64,000 nt of DNA from an uncultured Eudoraea sp. (GCF_947258925.1 NZ_CAMYKG010000019.1:1-64000); one strand, 5' to 3'; positions 1 through 7,627 are shown, counted from the first letter of the stretch. Program-made: numbers and translations. The notes: generated from the letters alone by a model not told the origin.

Positions 1-420
1 AAGAATGGGATCGGTGCCGCCTACATTACGGCAAAAGCCGCCGCGAGTACTGTTATTTTTGAAGGCATCAGCGAAAGGCACTTTGAAAAATATTATAAAC
101 CTATATGCAGAGACCTTGACAAGGATAACTGGGTTGGAAAATGGATCTTCTTGATCACCAGAATCATTCAAAAATCTGCTGTTTTAAAAAGAGGATTGCT
201 GGACCGGGTTGGAAAAGAACAAACACAAGAGCATTCGTCTCTCAGATTGAGCTCTGCTCTTTGGGATACTTTCACAGGCAGCGCAGGTTATAGAAATATC
301 CTCAGGCGCTTCCTTCATCCCAGTCTTCTTTTTGGACTAGTCAAGAGTACGGTAGCATCGAACATATCAATAATTAATCGCAATAGTCATGAAAAACAAG
401 AAGCTCGGCAAACTTTATAA
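1..420 (+). CDS. FAD-dependent oxidoreductase (geranylgeranyl-reductase-like), C-terminal part
   Basis: This is the 3' end of a gene that starts outside the window; frame 1 is open from the first base to the TAA at 418-420. The first visible residues, KNGIGAAYITAKAAAS, resemble the last FAD-contacting segment of NAD(P)/FAD-dependent oxidoreductases of the geranylgeranyl reductase/halogenase type, where a GIG-containing helix follows the cofactor site. The rest is a helical, basic tail without a recognisable domain. The 89-residue ORF in the track (TTG at 151) is only an internal piece. The last 32 bases overlap the next gene, so the two are probably co-transcribed and translationally coupled. 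The substrate cannot be deduced. The family call is inference from a short motif. Confidence 0.55.
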   Translation, partial: KNGIGAAYITAKAAASTVIFEGISERHFEKYYKPICRDLDKDNWVGKWIFLITRIIQKSAVLKRGLLDRVGKEQTQEHSSLRLSSALWDTFTGSAGYRNILRRFLHPSLLFGLVKSTVASNISIINRNSHEKQEARQTL

Positions 421-748
421 GGACAAAGAAATCATTGTTAAACAAGGAGACAAGGGTAAATGCCTTTATGTGATCCAGGAAGGCAGGGTAGATGTGATCC
501 ATGAAACGCCTGAAGGAGACCAAAAGATAGCGGAACTGGGCGAGTCGGACTTCTTCGGAGAAATGGGCCTTTTTGAGAACGATGTGCGCTCGTGTACCGT
601 TCGGGCTGCCGGGGAGGTCAGAATACTCACAATTGATAAGCGAAATTTCTTCAAGTCCATAAACAGGGACTCTTCCTTAGCTTATAGGTTGCTGGAAAAA
701 ATGTCGAACAGATTACGGGAAGCAAACGAAAAGATCAATAATCCCTGA
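389..748 (+). CDS. Stand-alone cyclic-nucleotide-binding-domain protein
   Basis: The 119 residues form essentially one cyclic-nucleotide-binding (cupin-like) domain. KGKCLYVIQEGRVDVI is the usual beta-roll signature, and FGEMGLFENDVRSCTVRA matches the phosphate-binding cassette (FGE-x-x-L-x5-R-x-x-TV-x-A) with its Glu and Arg. The C-terminal helix ends without the helix-turn-helix of the CRP/FNR family, so it is unlikely to be a DNA-binding regulator by itself. Its ATG lies 32 bases inside the upstream oxidoreductase gene, which suggests a shared operon and perhaps allosteric control of that enzyme. The domain assignment is strong; the partner and the ligand are inference. Confidence 0.8.
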   Translation: MKNKKLGKLYKDKEIIVKQGDKGKCLYVIQEGRVDVIHETPEGDQKIAELGESDFFGEMGLFENDVRSCTVRAAGEVRILTIDKRNFFKSINRDSSLAYRLLEKMSNRLREANEKINNP

Positions 749-779
749 TCTTTGGCTACAGGGGTTTTTACGGAAGCCA

Positions 780-889
780 TACTCAAAATAGATAAAAAAG
801 GGATGCACTTGGACATTATGGATCTTTGAAACATCAAACCCAGTAAACAGCATTTTGGTTACGAGCGTGACGCTCACGCCAGCAGGCGA
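780..889 (+). repeat. REP-like intergenic repeat, diverged long copy
   Basis: TACTCAAAAT-GATAA, then GGATCTTTGAAA, then ACGAGCGTGACGCTC follow each other in the same order and spacing as at 3983-4088. The core GAGCGTGACGCTC is a perfect inverted repeat with a one-base centre. The two long copies differ at many positions in between, so this is an old copy. Confidence 0.65.
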
Positions 890-998
890 TAATAGTGGCG
901 TCGATCAAAATTGCCCGGAAAAACAATAACAAATAAAACCAATGAACATATTATCTGACTTCGTGCCTCGTACTTCTAACTTCGTACCTGATAATTCT

Positions 999-1019
999 GA
1001 CGCTCGCGCCAGCGAGGGG
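999..1019 (+). repeat. REP-like repeat, short core copy
   Basis: TGACGCTCGCGCCAGCGAGG repeats the right half of the element found at 861-889, 4061-4088 and 4132-4160. Only the GC-rich 3' part is present here, next to the end of the DUF1080 gene. Confidence 0.55.
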
Positions 1020-1059
1020 GAATTAATGAGCATAAATAGATACTAACTAGCAATGAGCT

Positions 1060-1920
1060 TTACTCTTTAATCGTATTTGGCAGGGATTTGATTGGCCTAA
1101 TTTTAATGTCCTTATAAAATACTTCCGCGGATTCTGATTGCAGTTCAATTTTCCCTTTTGTTAGGGGAATCTCCTTTCCATCCCCGGCATTGTGGCGTGA
1201 ATTATTCAAGATCATGGTTACGGTACCATTGACCATGTGCACACTTGTCCCTTCGAAACAGAAAAGGTCTATGGTGTTCCATTCGCCACTTGGTTTTTCG
1301 GCATCGGGGTATTTTTTACAATTCCTACCGTTTTCACTATGCTCGCTAAAAGTTAAAAGTTCGGCATTAGGGTCATAATAATAGGTGCTATCTTTACCCA
1401 TATGTGCCCTTACATCAATTATCGTTCCTGCAACACCCCAGAAATCCCCGCAATCGCCTTCCTGAATTTGAAATTCCTGCGATTTTAGCCAGAAGAGGTC
1501 ATTTTCCCCATGAGTTCCAATTCCATGGTATAGGAGTCCGCTATCCCTTTTATCAGACGGCTCTTCTCTTGGATACCATTTCTTACTACCCCATTTGAAT
1601 TGAAGCTGAAGATGATAATTTTCAAATTCGCCTTTGGTGAAAATTCCTCCCCAAACCTGCCCGGAAATACGCATTACAGAAGTTCCGTCCAGATCTACCA
1701 TCGAAAAAACTCCCAAGGAATCATTGTTGTGGCCGATAGCAGGTTGCGATTCAATATTTTCCCAACTTACATCAGGCCCAAAACTTGGGCCTAGGTAGGT
1801 ATCCCATTGTTCAAGGTTATCCCCGTTGAAAAGATAGTTCCAATCAGGGTCTTTCTTTTCCGCCTGTTTACAGGCAAAGGTCATTAACATGCAGCTTAGG
1901 ACAAGATATTTTGTTTTCAT
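1060..1920 (-). CDS. DUF1080 (3-keto-disaccharide hydrolase domain) lipoprotein
   Basis: The 286-residue protein has a lipoprotein signal (MKTKYLVLSCMLMTFAC) followed by one DUF1080 domain, a concanavalin-like beta sandwich. Family features visible are LFNGDNLEQWD near residue 29, a central RDSGLLYHG and the run SQEFQIQEGDCGDFW. DUF1080 proteins are linked to carbohydrate breakdown, and some hydrolyse 3-keto-glycosides. The chimeric gene just upstream ends in what looks like a cytochrome c tail, and cytochromes are frequent neighbours of DUF1080 genes. The protein is expected to be anchored in a membrane facing the periplasm or outside. The domain call is firm; the substrate is unknown. Confidence 0.85.
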   Translation of the reverse strand: MKTKYLVLSCMLMTFACKQAEKKDPDWNYLFNGDNLEQWDTYLGPSFGPDVSWENIESQPAIGHNNDSLGVFSMVDLDGTSVMRISGQVWGGIFTKGEFENYHLQLQFKWGSKKWYPREEPSDKRDSGLLYHGIGTHGENDLFWLKSQEFQIQEGDCGDFWGVAGTIIDVRAHMGKDSTYYYDPNAELLTFSEHSENGRNCKKYPDAEKPSGEWNTIDLFCFEGTSVHMVNGTVTMILNNSRHNAGDGKEIPLTKGKIELQSESAEVFYKDIKIRPIKSLPNTIKE

Positions 1921-1952
1921 AGTTCTAAAAATCTTTAGTTCAAGGTATTGAT

Positions 1953-2219
1953 TTATCCCGGATTTCGTAAGTATGCGATCAAATCTGCCATGGCCTTTTC
2001 GTCTATAATTCGTTCATACCCTTCTAGCATTATAGATTGTTCTATGGTAGTCCTTTCTTCATTCCAAGTATTAATTTGCAATGCAATCAAGATGCCAATA
2101 ACCACCAGCGCAATTTCCCCAATAGCATATAGCAAGTATTTACTGAATTTGCCCGCCCGCCCGTTTGGCGGGTTTTCAGTCAGCAATTGTTTTCTAATGT
2201 GTCTGAAGAATTTAATCAT
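1953..2219 (-). CDS. Chimeric short ORF: DUF6090 N-terminus joined to a cytochrome c-like tail
   Basis: The first 60 or so residues (MIKFFRHIRKQLL..., then YLLYAIGEIALVVIGILIALQINTWNEE) are the basic start and single transmembrane helix of the DUF6090 family, nearly identical to the next two genes. After residue 65 the sequence changes to MLEGYERIIDEKAMADLIAY, which resembles the C-terminal helix of heme-binding c-type cytochrome domains (MPEGYE...MADLIAYL). The ORF is only 88 residues against about 245 for full DUF6090 proteins. I infer a deletion that fused the front of one gene to the end of another; the product may be non-functional. It runs towards the DUF1080 gene with a 32-base gap. 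Annotating it as a pseudogene would also be defensible. Confidence 0.55.
   Translation of the reverse strand: MIKFFRHIRKQLLTENPPNGRAGKFSKYLLYAIGEIALVVIGILIALQINTWNEERTTIEQSIMLEGYERIIDEKAMADLIAYLRNPG
2137..2177. repeat. GC-rich palindromic segment inside a DUF6090 gene, copy 1
   Basis: Forty-one bases are identical to 3029-3069. The core GCCCGCCCGCCCGTTTGGCGGG can fold with CCCGCC against GGCGGG. It is far richer in GC than its surroundings and encodes ENPPNGRAGKFSKY. The third DUF6090 paralog (3124-3855) lacks these residues. Confidence 0.7.
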
Positions 2220-2297
2220 ACTTGTTTAGTTATAATTCCAACGCGGCAGGCTGGTATCTTCGCCTTATCTGGCCTATAGCTACGCTTTGTCCTACTA

Positions 2298-2318
2298 AAA
2301 ATGTCTACCAGACATTTT
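2298..2318 (-). terminator. Probable Rho-independent terminator of the DUF6090 gene
   Basis: AAAATGTCT-acc-AGACATTTT is a perfect 9-base inverted repeat. Read on the minus strand it is followed by TTAGT, a short T-rich tail, and lies about 30 bases past the stop of the gene at 2347-3111. Confidence 0.5.
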
Positions 2319-2346
2319 CTATACGCTCGGTCCTAGACAAATTTTA

Positions 2347-3111
2347 TCATTGTTTGAGTTTATCATTTATCAATTCAATGACTTTTGCAGTTTCCTTTAA
2401 GTTGTGATGCAGCATTACAGAAATTATACTTCTTTGTACAGTGACTGATATAATCATTGGTAAGTAAATAGGATCATTGGTTAATGATTCATAATCGTTT
2501 GGAATGAGAGGAACATTAAAAGGATTATTTGGATCAAATGTTTTGTGCTCATAGCTAAACAGTCTGTCAATATGTGATTGGCGATCGGGTTGGAAAGATT
2601 CAAAATATTCCATTTCTTCAAGAAGGTCTTTATACGTTAATTCAAAGAGCTCAATAATATTTTTTCTTAGTGTATCTGATATAATAATATTATAACCAAC
2701 ATTTTTTAATCCTTCGTACCCTGCATATGATAGTGAAAGATTTGTTCCTGGCTTTCGGGCATCCTGAAAATGTTTGTTCAGAGTATCTGAATATTTCCCT
2801 TTTTTTTCAAGGTGATTAATTATAACTTCGCTTGATTTCTTCCAGTTTGATCTGTTTATTGAATCAAAAATCATTCGGTTGTAATTGTGCTCTAAAGAAG
2901 TCAAAAGCTCTGTCAGTACTTTTCGTTCCTGTTTTCGGTCTTTATTAAACTCATTCCAGTTATTTATTTGAAGAGCAATCAATATCCCAAGGACCACCAA
3001 TACAATTTCCCCAACGGCATATAAGATATATTTACTGAATTTGCCCGCCCGCCCGTTTGGCGGGTTTTCGGATAGTAGTTTTTGTCGGATTTTACGGAAG
3101 AAGTTGATCAT
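2347..3111 (-). CDS. DUF6090 family single-pass membrane protein
   Basis: The 254 residues have the family layout: a basic amphipathic start (MINFFRKIRQKLL), a transmembrane helix with the hallmark YAVGEIVLVVLGILIALQIN followed by NWNE, then a long helical, charged domain outside the membrane. DUF6090 proteins are very common in flavobacteria, often in tandem arrays, and no biochemical function is known. Only 12 bases separate it from the upstream paralog, so they form an operon. The juxtamembrane segment ENPPNGRAGKFSKY is encoded by a GC-rich palindrome that is missing from the neighbouring paralog. Confidence 0.85.
   Translation of the reverse strand: MINFFRKIRQKLLSENPPNGRAGKFSKYILYAVGEIVLVVLGILIALQINNWNEFNKDRKQERKVLTELLTSLEHNYNRMIFDSINRSNWKKSSEVIINHLEKKGKYSDTLNKHFQDARKPGTNLSLSYAGYEGLKNVGYNIIISDTLRKNIIELFELTYKDLLEEMEYFESFQPDRQSHIDRLFSYEHKTFDPNNPFNVPLIPNDYESLTNDPIYLPMIISVTVQRSIISVMLHHNLKETAKVIELINDKLKQ
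3029..3069. repeat. GC-rich palindromic segment inside a DUF6090 gene, copy 2
   Basis: It is identical over 41 bases to 2137-2177, including the CCCGCC...GGCGGG fold-back. It lies in frame within the gene at 2347-3111. Confidence 0.7.
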
Positions 3112-3123
3112 TGCTTTGTTATC

Positions 3124-3855
3124 TTATACATTCTTACTTGCATTTAATTCTATTTCTATGGCTTTAATGACGTTTTGTATTTCTATCACTGCTTCCTTGT
3201 AAACATTCAAATTGTTTAAAGAAGCATTCTTTATCCATTGTAAATGATTCATAAATTCATGATCATCTATAAGAGTTTCATAATTGTTGGGGATAGCATT
3301 ATTCTTCCATTCAACGGGTTCAATTCGCTTTAGGAACATGGGATAAGTAAAAGCAATGTGATCTTCCCTAAAAAAGCCTCCTATGTCTTTGCTGTAGGTA
3401 TAAGTCTGGTTATAAAGATTTAATATGCTATTTCTCAAATCCGGATTAGAAATAATATCCACGCCTCTTGAGTTTAGATTTGATATGGCTCCACTATTTA
3501 AATTAAAATGCTCATAGCTATTCCATTGGGCAAAATGATAGCTAAGTGAATCGTGATAGTCTCCCCGATTTTTAATATGCTTGATAAGTACCTCGCACGA
3601 ATAATTAACCTCTTTGTAGATTATTATGGTATTTTCAATCGCATTGATATCGGAATTTAATTCTGTATGGAATTGTTGTAAAAGTTCTTTTTCAATAGTT
3701 TTTGCTTTTCGGTCTTCATTCCAATTATTGATCTGCAATGCAATCAAAATACCGATAACAACAAGAACAATCTCCCCAATAGCATAGCGGGCATATTTTA
3801 AAGGCTTGTTATCGTCTGCGAGTTTTTTGCGTATTTTTCTAAAGAAGCCTATCAT
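3124..3855 (-). CDS. DUF6090 family single-pass membrane protein
   Basis: The protein has 243 residues with the family pattern MIGFFRKIRKKL, then YAIGEIVLVVIGILIALQIN and NWNE. A long, mostly helical domain of unknown function follows. It is the first gene of a DUF6090 pair with 12 bases to the next, and probably the parent type of the truncated copy at 1953-2219. It lacks the NPPNGRAG insert of the other two. A conserved motif (TTGGATAATTCAGTATCTTA, minus strand) sits about 27 bases before the start codon and may be its promoter. The function is unknown. Confidence 0.85.
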   Translation of the reverse strand: MIGFFRKIRKKLADDNKPLKYARYAIGEIVLVVIGILIALQINNWNEDRKAKTIEKELLQQFHTELNSDINAIENTIIIYKEVNYSCEVLIKHIKNRGDYHDSLSYHFAQWNSYEHFNLNSGAISNLNSRGVDIISNPDLRNSILNLYNQTYTYSKDIGGFFREDHIAFTYPMFLKRIEPVEWKNNAIPNNYETLIDDHEFMNHLQWIKNASLNNLNVYKEAVIEIQNVIKAIEIELNASKNV

Positions 3856-3881
3856 AAGAAAGAAGAGGTTGGTTGTTCTTT

Positions 3882-3904
3882 CTAAGATACTGAATTATCC
3901 AACA
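3882..3904 (-). promoter_or_regulatory. Conserved GATAATTCAGTATCTTAG motif upstream of the DUF6090 operon
   Basis: On the minus strand the sequence reads TGTTGGATAATTCAGTATCT. The TATCTTAG part resembles the Bacteroidota -7 box TAnnTTTG, and the GATAATTC part is shared with 14194-14215, 27583-27605 and 27709-27726. It lies 27 bases before the ATG. Confidence 0.5.
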
Positions 3905-3982
3905 CCTCTGGTAATATGATAAATCATGAGGAATAAACAGACCATCCAACTGATATAACGATTGCAGGAGGCCTGGAAACTG

Positions 3983-4160
3983 TACTCAAAATTGATAATA
4001 AAGGCTTACACTTAGGTATGACGGATCTTTGAAAGATAAATTGCTGATAGCTTTGATGTCACGAGCGTGACGCTCGCGCCAGCGAGGGTATGATGGACCT
4101 TTGAAAGATAAATTACTGAGAGCTTTAATGTCACGAGTGTGACGCTCGCGCCAGCGAGGG
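3983..4160 (+). repeat. REP-like element with 72-base tandem duplication
   Basis: The long copy runs from TACTCAAAATTGATAA to GCCAGCGAGGG (3983-4088). Its last 72 bases (4017-4088) are repeated directly at 4089-4160 with only six differences. Each unit holds GGATCTTTGAAAGATAAATT (or a variant of it) and the inverted repeat GAGCGTGACGCTC, which has become GAGTGTGACGCTC in the second unit. Confidence 0.8.
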
Positions 4161-4259
4161 GCTATTCTCTTTCAAATTACGATAATCTTTATATGAACTA
4201 TAACTCCCGATTCCACTTCTATTCAGACAATTAAATATACCATGCGTTTTAGCCGGATA

Positions 4260-4550
4260 TTAATTATTTTCGACTTGCTTTTCAGAATACGCGTCACTGG
4301 TTTCTTGTAATTCAGAAATGATTTTTTTGTCTTTTTTTAATGTAGATTTAAGTGCTATAATTATTGGCGTTAGAACAAAAATTGCAATTATAATACCAAA
4401 AGAGAATAAAGAAAATATTAATAAAGCTAATGATGTTTTAATGTTCCAAAATAATAGCGTAATACTTACTTCAGTGGTGTTTTGAAGTGTGAATATAACA
4501 ACAAATATCAGTGCTATTATTGTTAATCCTAAATTAGTTGTCTGTTTCAT
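4260..4550 (-). CDS. LapA-domain (DUF1049) small membrane protein
   Basis: The 96-residue protein has two transmembrane helices. The run LQNTTEVSITLLFWNIKTSL is the LapA/DUF1049 signature (QN-x5-hydrophobic-x3-W/F). A second hydrophobic segment (IIIAIFVLTPIIIAL) and a short charged tail follow. In proteobacteria LapA takes part in lipopolysaccharide assembly; in Bacteroidota the role is not established. It stands alone, flanked by intergenic regions. The family call is fairly secure from the motif and size. Confidence 0.75.
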   Translation of the reverse strand: MKQTTNLGLTIIALIFVVIFTLQNTTEVSITLLFWNIKTSLALLIFSLFSFGIIIAIFVLTPIIIALKSTLKKDKKIISELQETSDAYSEKQVENN

Positions 4551-4980
4551 TTTTTATAGTTTACTTAATTGGTTTCATTTTAGTTTTTTTAATTAAACGT
4601 ACCCTACTAAAATTCATTTAAAAATACACCTTGTTTTAAAGTGAATAAATGATCTTCATCATATGTATTGTTTAATGAATCTTATTAACGAAACTTTATA
4701 TTAGTTAAAACCCTTGGATATATTTATCAGCAACATGTGCACACTAGATAGCGCAACAAAAGTTGCTTTTATTGGCGGGGTTACCTATCGCCAACCGGGG
4801 GCAATATAACTTGCTCAAAACAGGGTCTCGATTCAAGATGATATGGAAATTATTCAAAAAAGACAGATACTAAAGCCTGTGCTTTCACACAAAAAATAAG
4901 CCAAAACAATTTAAATGGGAAAGGGTAATATTAGAGAAGAAGGAATTTATATATTTAGAAATAATAAACACATGGCCAAT
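4551..4980. other. Intergenic region, no recognised content
   Basis: This AT-rich stretch lies between the divergent LapA-like and DUF885-like genes. It includes a short G/C-rich patch around 4775-4800 (GGCGGGGTTACC...AACCGGGGGC). I see no gene, no clear promoter match and no stable terminator. The annotated ORF start at 4915 extends into it but is probably not used. Confidence 0.4.
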
Positions 4981-6627
4981 ATGAAATATGTTGCTTTAGC
5001 GATTAGTATCTCATTCTTGTTTATGAGCTGTTTACAAGAAAAGGAAGAGATATCCCCACAAACAGAATACACCAGTACTAAATATGAGAGCCTGGTTAGT
5101 CTGTTTACTAAATGGAGGACATTTGAAAACCCTCCACAAGTTAATGGAGTACCAGATTATTCGCGCACTGGTTTTGAGAAAAGACACCCCCAATTTAATA
5201 CCTTAAAAACTGAACTATTAGCTATAGATACTACTTCCTGGCCAGTCCCTGAACAGGTAGACTGGATGATAGTTTGGGCTGAAATGAATGGTTATGATTT
5301 TAATTATAGGGTTCTTAGGCCCTGGGAACGAGATCCGGCCTTTTATAAGTCGGTCTGGACCTATAAAAGTGATGTTCCGGCACACGAAGGCCCCACCCAT
5401 CATCGAACAACGGAATTATGGACCTACAGCTATCCTTTATCCGAAAGTGAACGTACACGCCTTATCAAAGATCTTAAGGTAATCCCCGGTTTAAATGAAC
5501 AGGCAAAAAACAACCTGACAGGTAATGCGAAAGATTTGTGGATCACGGGGATTAGAGATATCGAGGAACAAAGCAGGGTCCTTAATAAGTTTAAAGAAAA
5601 AGAGGAAATAAAAGCAGATAAGGAAATAGTAGCAGTCATAAACCAGGCCATTACTTCTACAGATAATTTCGTTACGTGGTTAAAGGAACAATCAAATTCT
5701 AAAACCGGGCCTTCAGGAATTGGTAAGGAAAATTACACCTGGTACCTTCAAAATGTGCACCTTGTTCCTTTGACCTGGGAAGATGAGGTCATGATTTTAA
5801 AGAGGGAACTGGCAAGGGCCTGGGCCTCCCTAAAACTGGAAGAACATAAGAATAGAGATTTACCGGAATTGGAAGATGCTAACTCACCGGAAGCTTACCA
5901 AAAGCTGGCAGATGCTGCTGCAAATAGTCTGATCAGTTTTTTACGGGAACAGGAGATAGTAACCGTAAAGCCCTATTTTGAACCTGCTTTGCGAGAACAT
6001 CTTGGTGAATATGTTCCCAGGGAGAAACGAAACTTTTTCCTGATAGGGGAGCATTATGACCCCCGACCTTTATACTCGCATTTTTATCATTGGTTTGAAT
6101 TAGCAAGGATGAAGGTCGAACCTCATAAAAGTGAGATACGCCGCGGTCCGTTATTATATAATATTTTTGATTCCAGAAATGAAGGCACTGCTACCGCCGT
6201 TGAGGAAATGTTTATGCAAGCCGGACTATATAGCGATAGTCCAAGGACCAGGGAAATTGTATATATTATGATCGCTCAAAGGGCCGCAAGAGGTTTGGGT
6301 TCTTTGTATGCACACGCTAATGAAATGACGATGGAGGAAGCCGGAGGAATACACTCAGAGTATACCCCCAGGAGGTGGATGAAAACGGAAAAGGAGTTAC
6401 TTATTTTTGAACAGCATCTGTACCTCAGACAACCCGGGTATGGCACCAGTTATATCACAGGAAAATACCTATTGGAAAACGCCATGGCGGCCTATGCCAA
6501 AAGCATGGAGCAGGAGGAAAAACCATTTATACTCAAAGATTTTTTTGATATGCTAAATAGCATTGGGAACATTCCTATCTCTTTAGGACATTGGGAAATG
6601 ACAGGCTCTAATAAAATTTGGAATTAA
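4981..6627 (+). CDS. DUF885-like lipoprotein, HEXXH not seen
   Basis: I place the start at the ATG at 4981 because it puts a lipoprotein signal (MKYVALAISISFLFMSC) at the N-terminus; the ORF start at 4915 would add 22 unlikely residues. The mature protein is about 530 residues. Its C-terminal third follows the pattern of the DUF885 (M32-related) family: EGTATAVEEMFMQAGLY, a helical segment with AARGLGSLYAHANEMTMEEA, then RQPGYGTSYITGK and a FF-DMLNSIGNIPIS ending. The zinc-binding HEXXH-type motif expected before the EGTA segment is not visible; instead there is SHFYHWFELARM. It could be a divergent peptidase or a non-catalytic relative. It is not in an obvious operon. Confidence 0.6.
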   Translation: MKYVALAISISFLFMSCLQEKEEISPQTEYTSTKYESLVSLFTKWRTFENPPQVNGVPDYSRTGFEKRHPQFNTLKTELLAIDTTSWPVPEQVDWMIVWAEMNGYDFNYRVLRPWERDPAFYKSVWTYKSDVPAHEGPTHHRTTELWTYSYPLSESERTRLIKDLKVIPGLNEQAKNNLTGNAKDLWITGIRDIEEQSRVLNKFKEKEEIKADKEIVAVINQAITSTDNFVTWLKEQSNSKTGPSGIGKENYTWYLQNVHLVPLTWEDEVMILKRELARAWASLKLEEHKNRDLPELEDANSPEAYQKLADAAANSLISFLREQEIVTVKPYFEPALREHLGEYVPREKRNFFLIGEHYDPRPLYSHFYHWFELARMKVEPHKSEIRRGPLLYNIFDSRNEGTATAVEEMFMQAGLYSDSPRTREIVYIMIAQRAARGLGSLYAHANEMTMEEAGGIHSEYTPRRWMKTEKELLIFEQHLYLRQPGYGTSYITGKYLLENAMAAYAKSMEQEEKPFILKDFFDMLNSIGNIPISLGHWEMTGSNKIWN

Positions 6628-6797
6628 TTATTAAACCAAAATTAGTATTAGATAATCATAGGTAGAAAAGGATGGTTTTACTCCCCGGTTTACTATAGTT
6701 GACGCAGGTACTTAACGCTCACGCATAAGAGGATTCCATGTCCCGGCAAGCTCCATGGTTAGGATAAATTAAGACGGGCTTATGTATATATTCAGTA

Positions 6798-7592
6798 TTA
6801 TTTTTTAAGTTCTTTTAAAACCAATTCAGCTATTTGTTTGTGGCAACTGGTCATTGGGTGCCATTCATCATACCATAAGTATGTTTCCGGTTCGGGAAAT
6901 TTATAGGTTCCTTTCCATGGTTTTTCATTGAACTGATTGTTGGAAACCAAATGGTTCATAAATGCATATATGTCAACAAAGTATATTTCTATTCCCGGGA
7001 ATGATTTCGCCAACCCTGTTTTTTTATCAAAGAGCATATTGACAAGTTCAGAGTTGAATTCTTTTGTTAATTCCTGCACAGCGGGAATAAGACTGTGATA
7101 CGCCGTCTCTGGACCGTAACCAGGTGCCAGGGTGAGGTCAAAATTATTAAATACGATGAAATGTTTCCCTCCTTTTTCTATGAGCTTTTGTAGTCCGGTT
7201 TTAATATTCCTGACGGAGTTTGAAGGGTCATCTTTATTATCCCAGTAGTCGTTTATACCTATCCAAACTGAAAAAAGTGTTTCCTCAGCATTAGTTGTCA
7301 ATTCGTATTGGTCTATTTGCCAATTAAAACCCGACCAATCAAATCCCATATAATGTCCATTGTCTGTCCTGGCTCCACCCCAGGCACGGTTGTCCACGTA
7401 CCGGCATTCAATCAATAAAGCTAAATATTCTACCCATACAAGCCCATTGGTATCTCGGTTGAAGCCATGGCCATTTACATAACCGTTATCTGTAAAGCTA
7501 TCACCAAAGGCAACGATATTGTTGAAATTTTGGGCGGATACATGAATTGAGAATAAGAAAATAGAAATAAAAAAGAATACTACATTTTTCAT
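6798..7592 (-). CDS. Secreted SGNH/GDSL-type esterase
   Basis: The 264 residues begin with a signal peptide ending at about VSAQ. Block I is FGDSFTDNG near residue 31 with the nucleophile Ser, block III is WIGINDYWDN with the oxyanion Asn, and block V is WYDEWHPMTSCH with the catalytic Asp and His. The order and spacing fit the GDSL/SGNH hydrolase family (hemolysin/phospholipase-like branch). It is probably a periplasmic or secreted lipase or acylesterase. A small secreted protein lies 36 bases upstream on the same strand and may be co-transcribed. The substrate is unknown. Confidence 0.85.
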   Translation of the reverse strand: MKNVVFFFISIFLFSIHVSAQNFNNIVAFGDSFTDNGYVNGHGFNRDTNGLVWVEYLALLIECRYVDNRAWGGARTDNGHYMGFDWSGFNWQIDQYELTTNAEETLFSVWIGINDYWDNKDDPSNSVRNIKTGLQKLIEKGGKHFIVFNNFDLTLAPGYGPETAYHSLIPAVQELTKEFNSELVNMLFDKKTGLAKSFPGIEIYFVDIYAFMNHLVSNNQFNEKPWKGTYKFPEPETYLWYDEWHPMTSCHKQIAELVLKELKK

Positions 7593-7627
7593 TTTAATTG
7601 ATTCGAGATGTTATACTGTGTGTATTT

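Larger units (their letters stand above)
749..1059. other. Intergenic region with REP-like repeat copies
   Basis: This 311-base gap between the CNBD gene and the convergent DUF1080 gene contains no plausible gene. It carries one diverged full-length copy and one short copy of a repeat also found at 3.98-4.16 kb. It also has a degenerate run of CTTCGTAC-like words around 957-990, and similar words recur near 9970-9990. No clear terminator hairpin was seen. Confidence 0.6.
3856..4259. other. Intergenic region with promoter motif and tandem repeat
   Basis: This 404-base gap holds, from left to right, the GATAATTC-type motif of the DUF6090 operon at 3882-3904 and a long REP-like element with an exact tandem duplication of its last 72 bases. 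About 100 AT-rich bases without features then precede the LapA gene end. No gene was found in it. Confidence 0.6.

Noticed and set aside
151-420. 89-residue ORF starting with TTG
   Set aside because: The frame is open from base 1 and the residues before it are coding, so it is an internal piece of a larger gene cut by the window edge.
957-990. CTTCGTAC-like words, also near 9970-9990
   Set aside because: Short degenerate words without regular spacing; too weak to call a repeat family or CRISPR.
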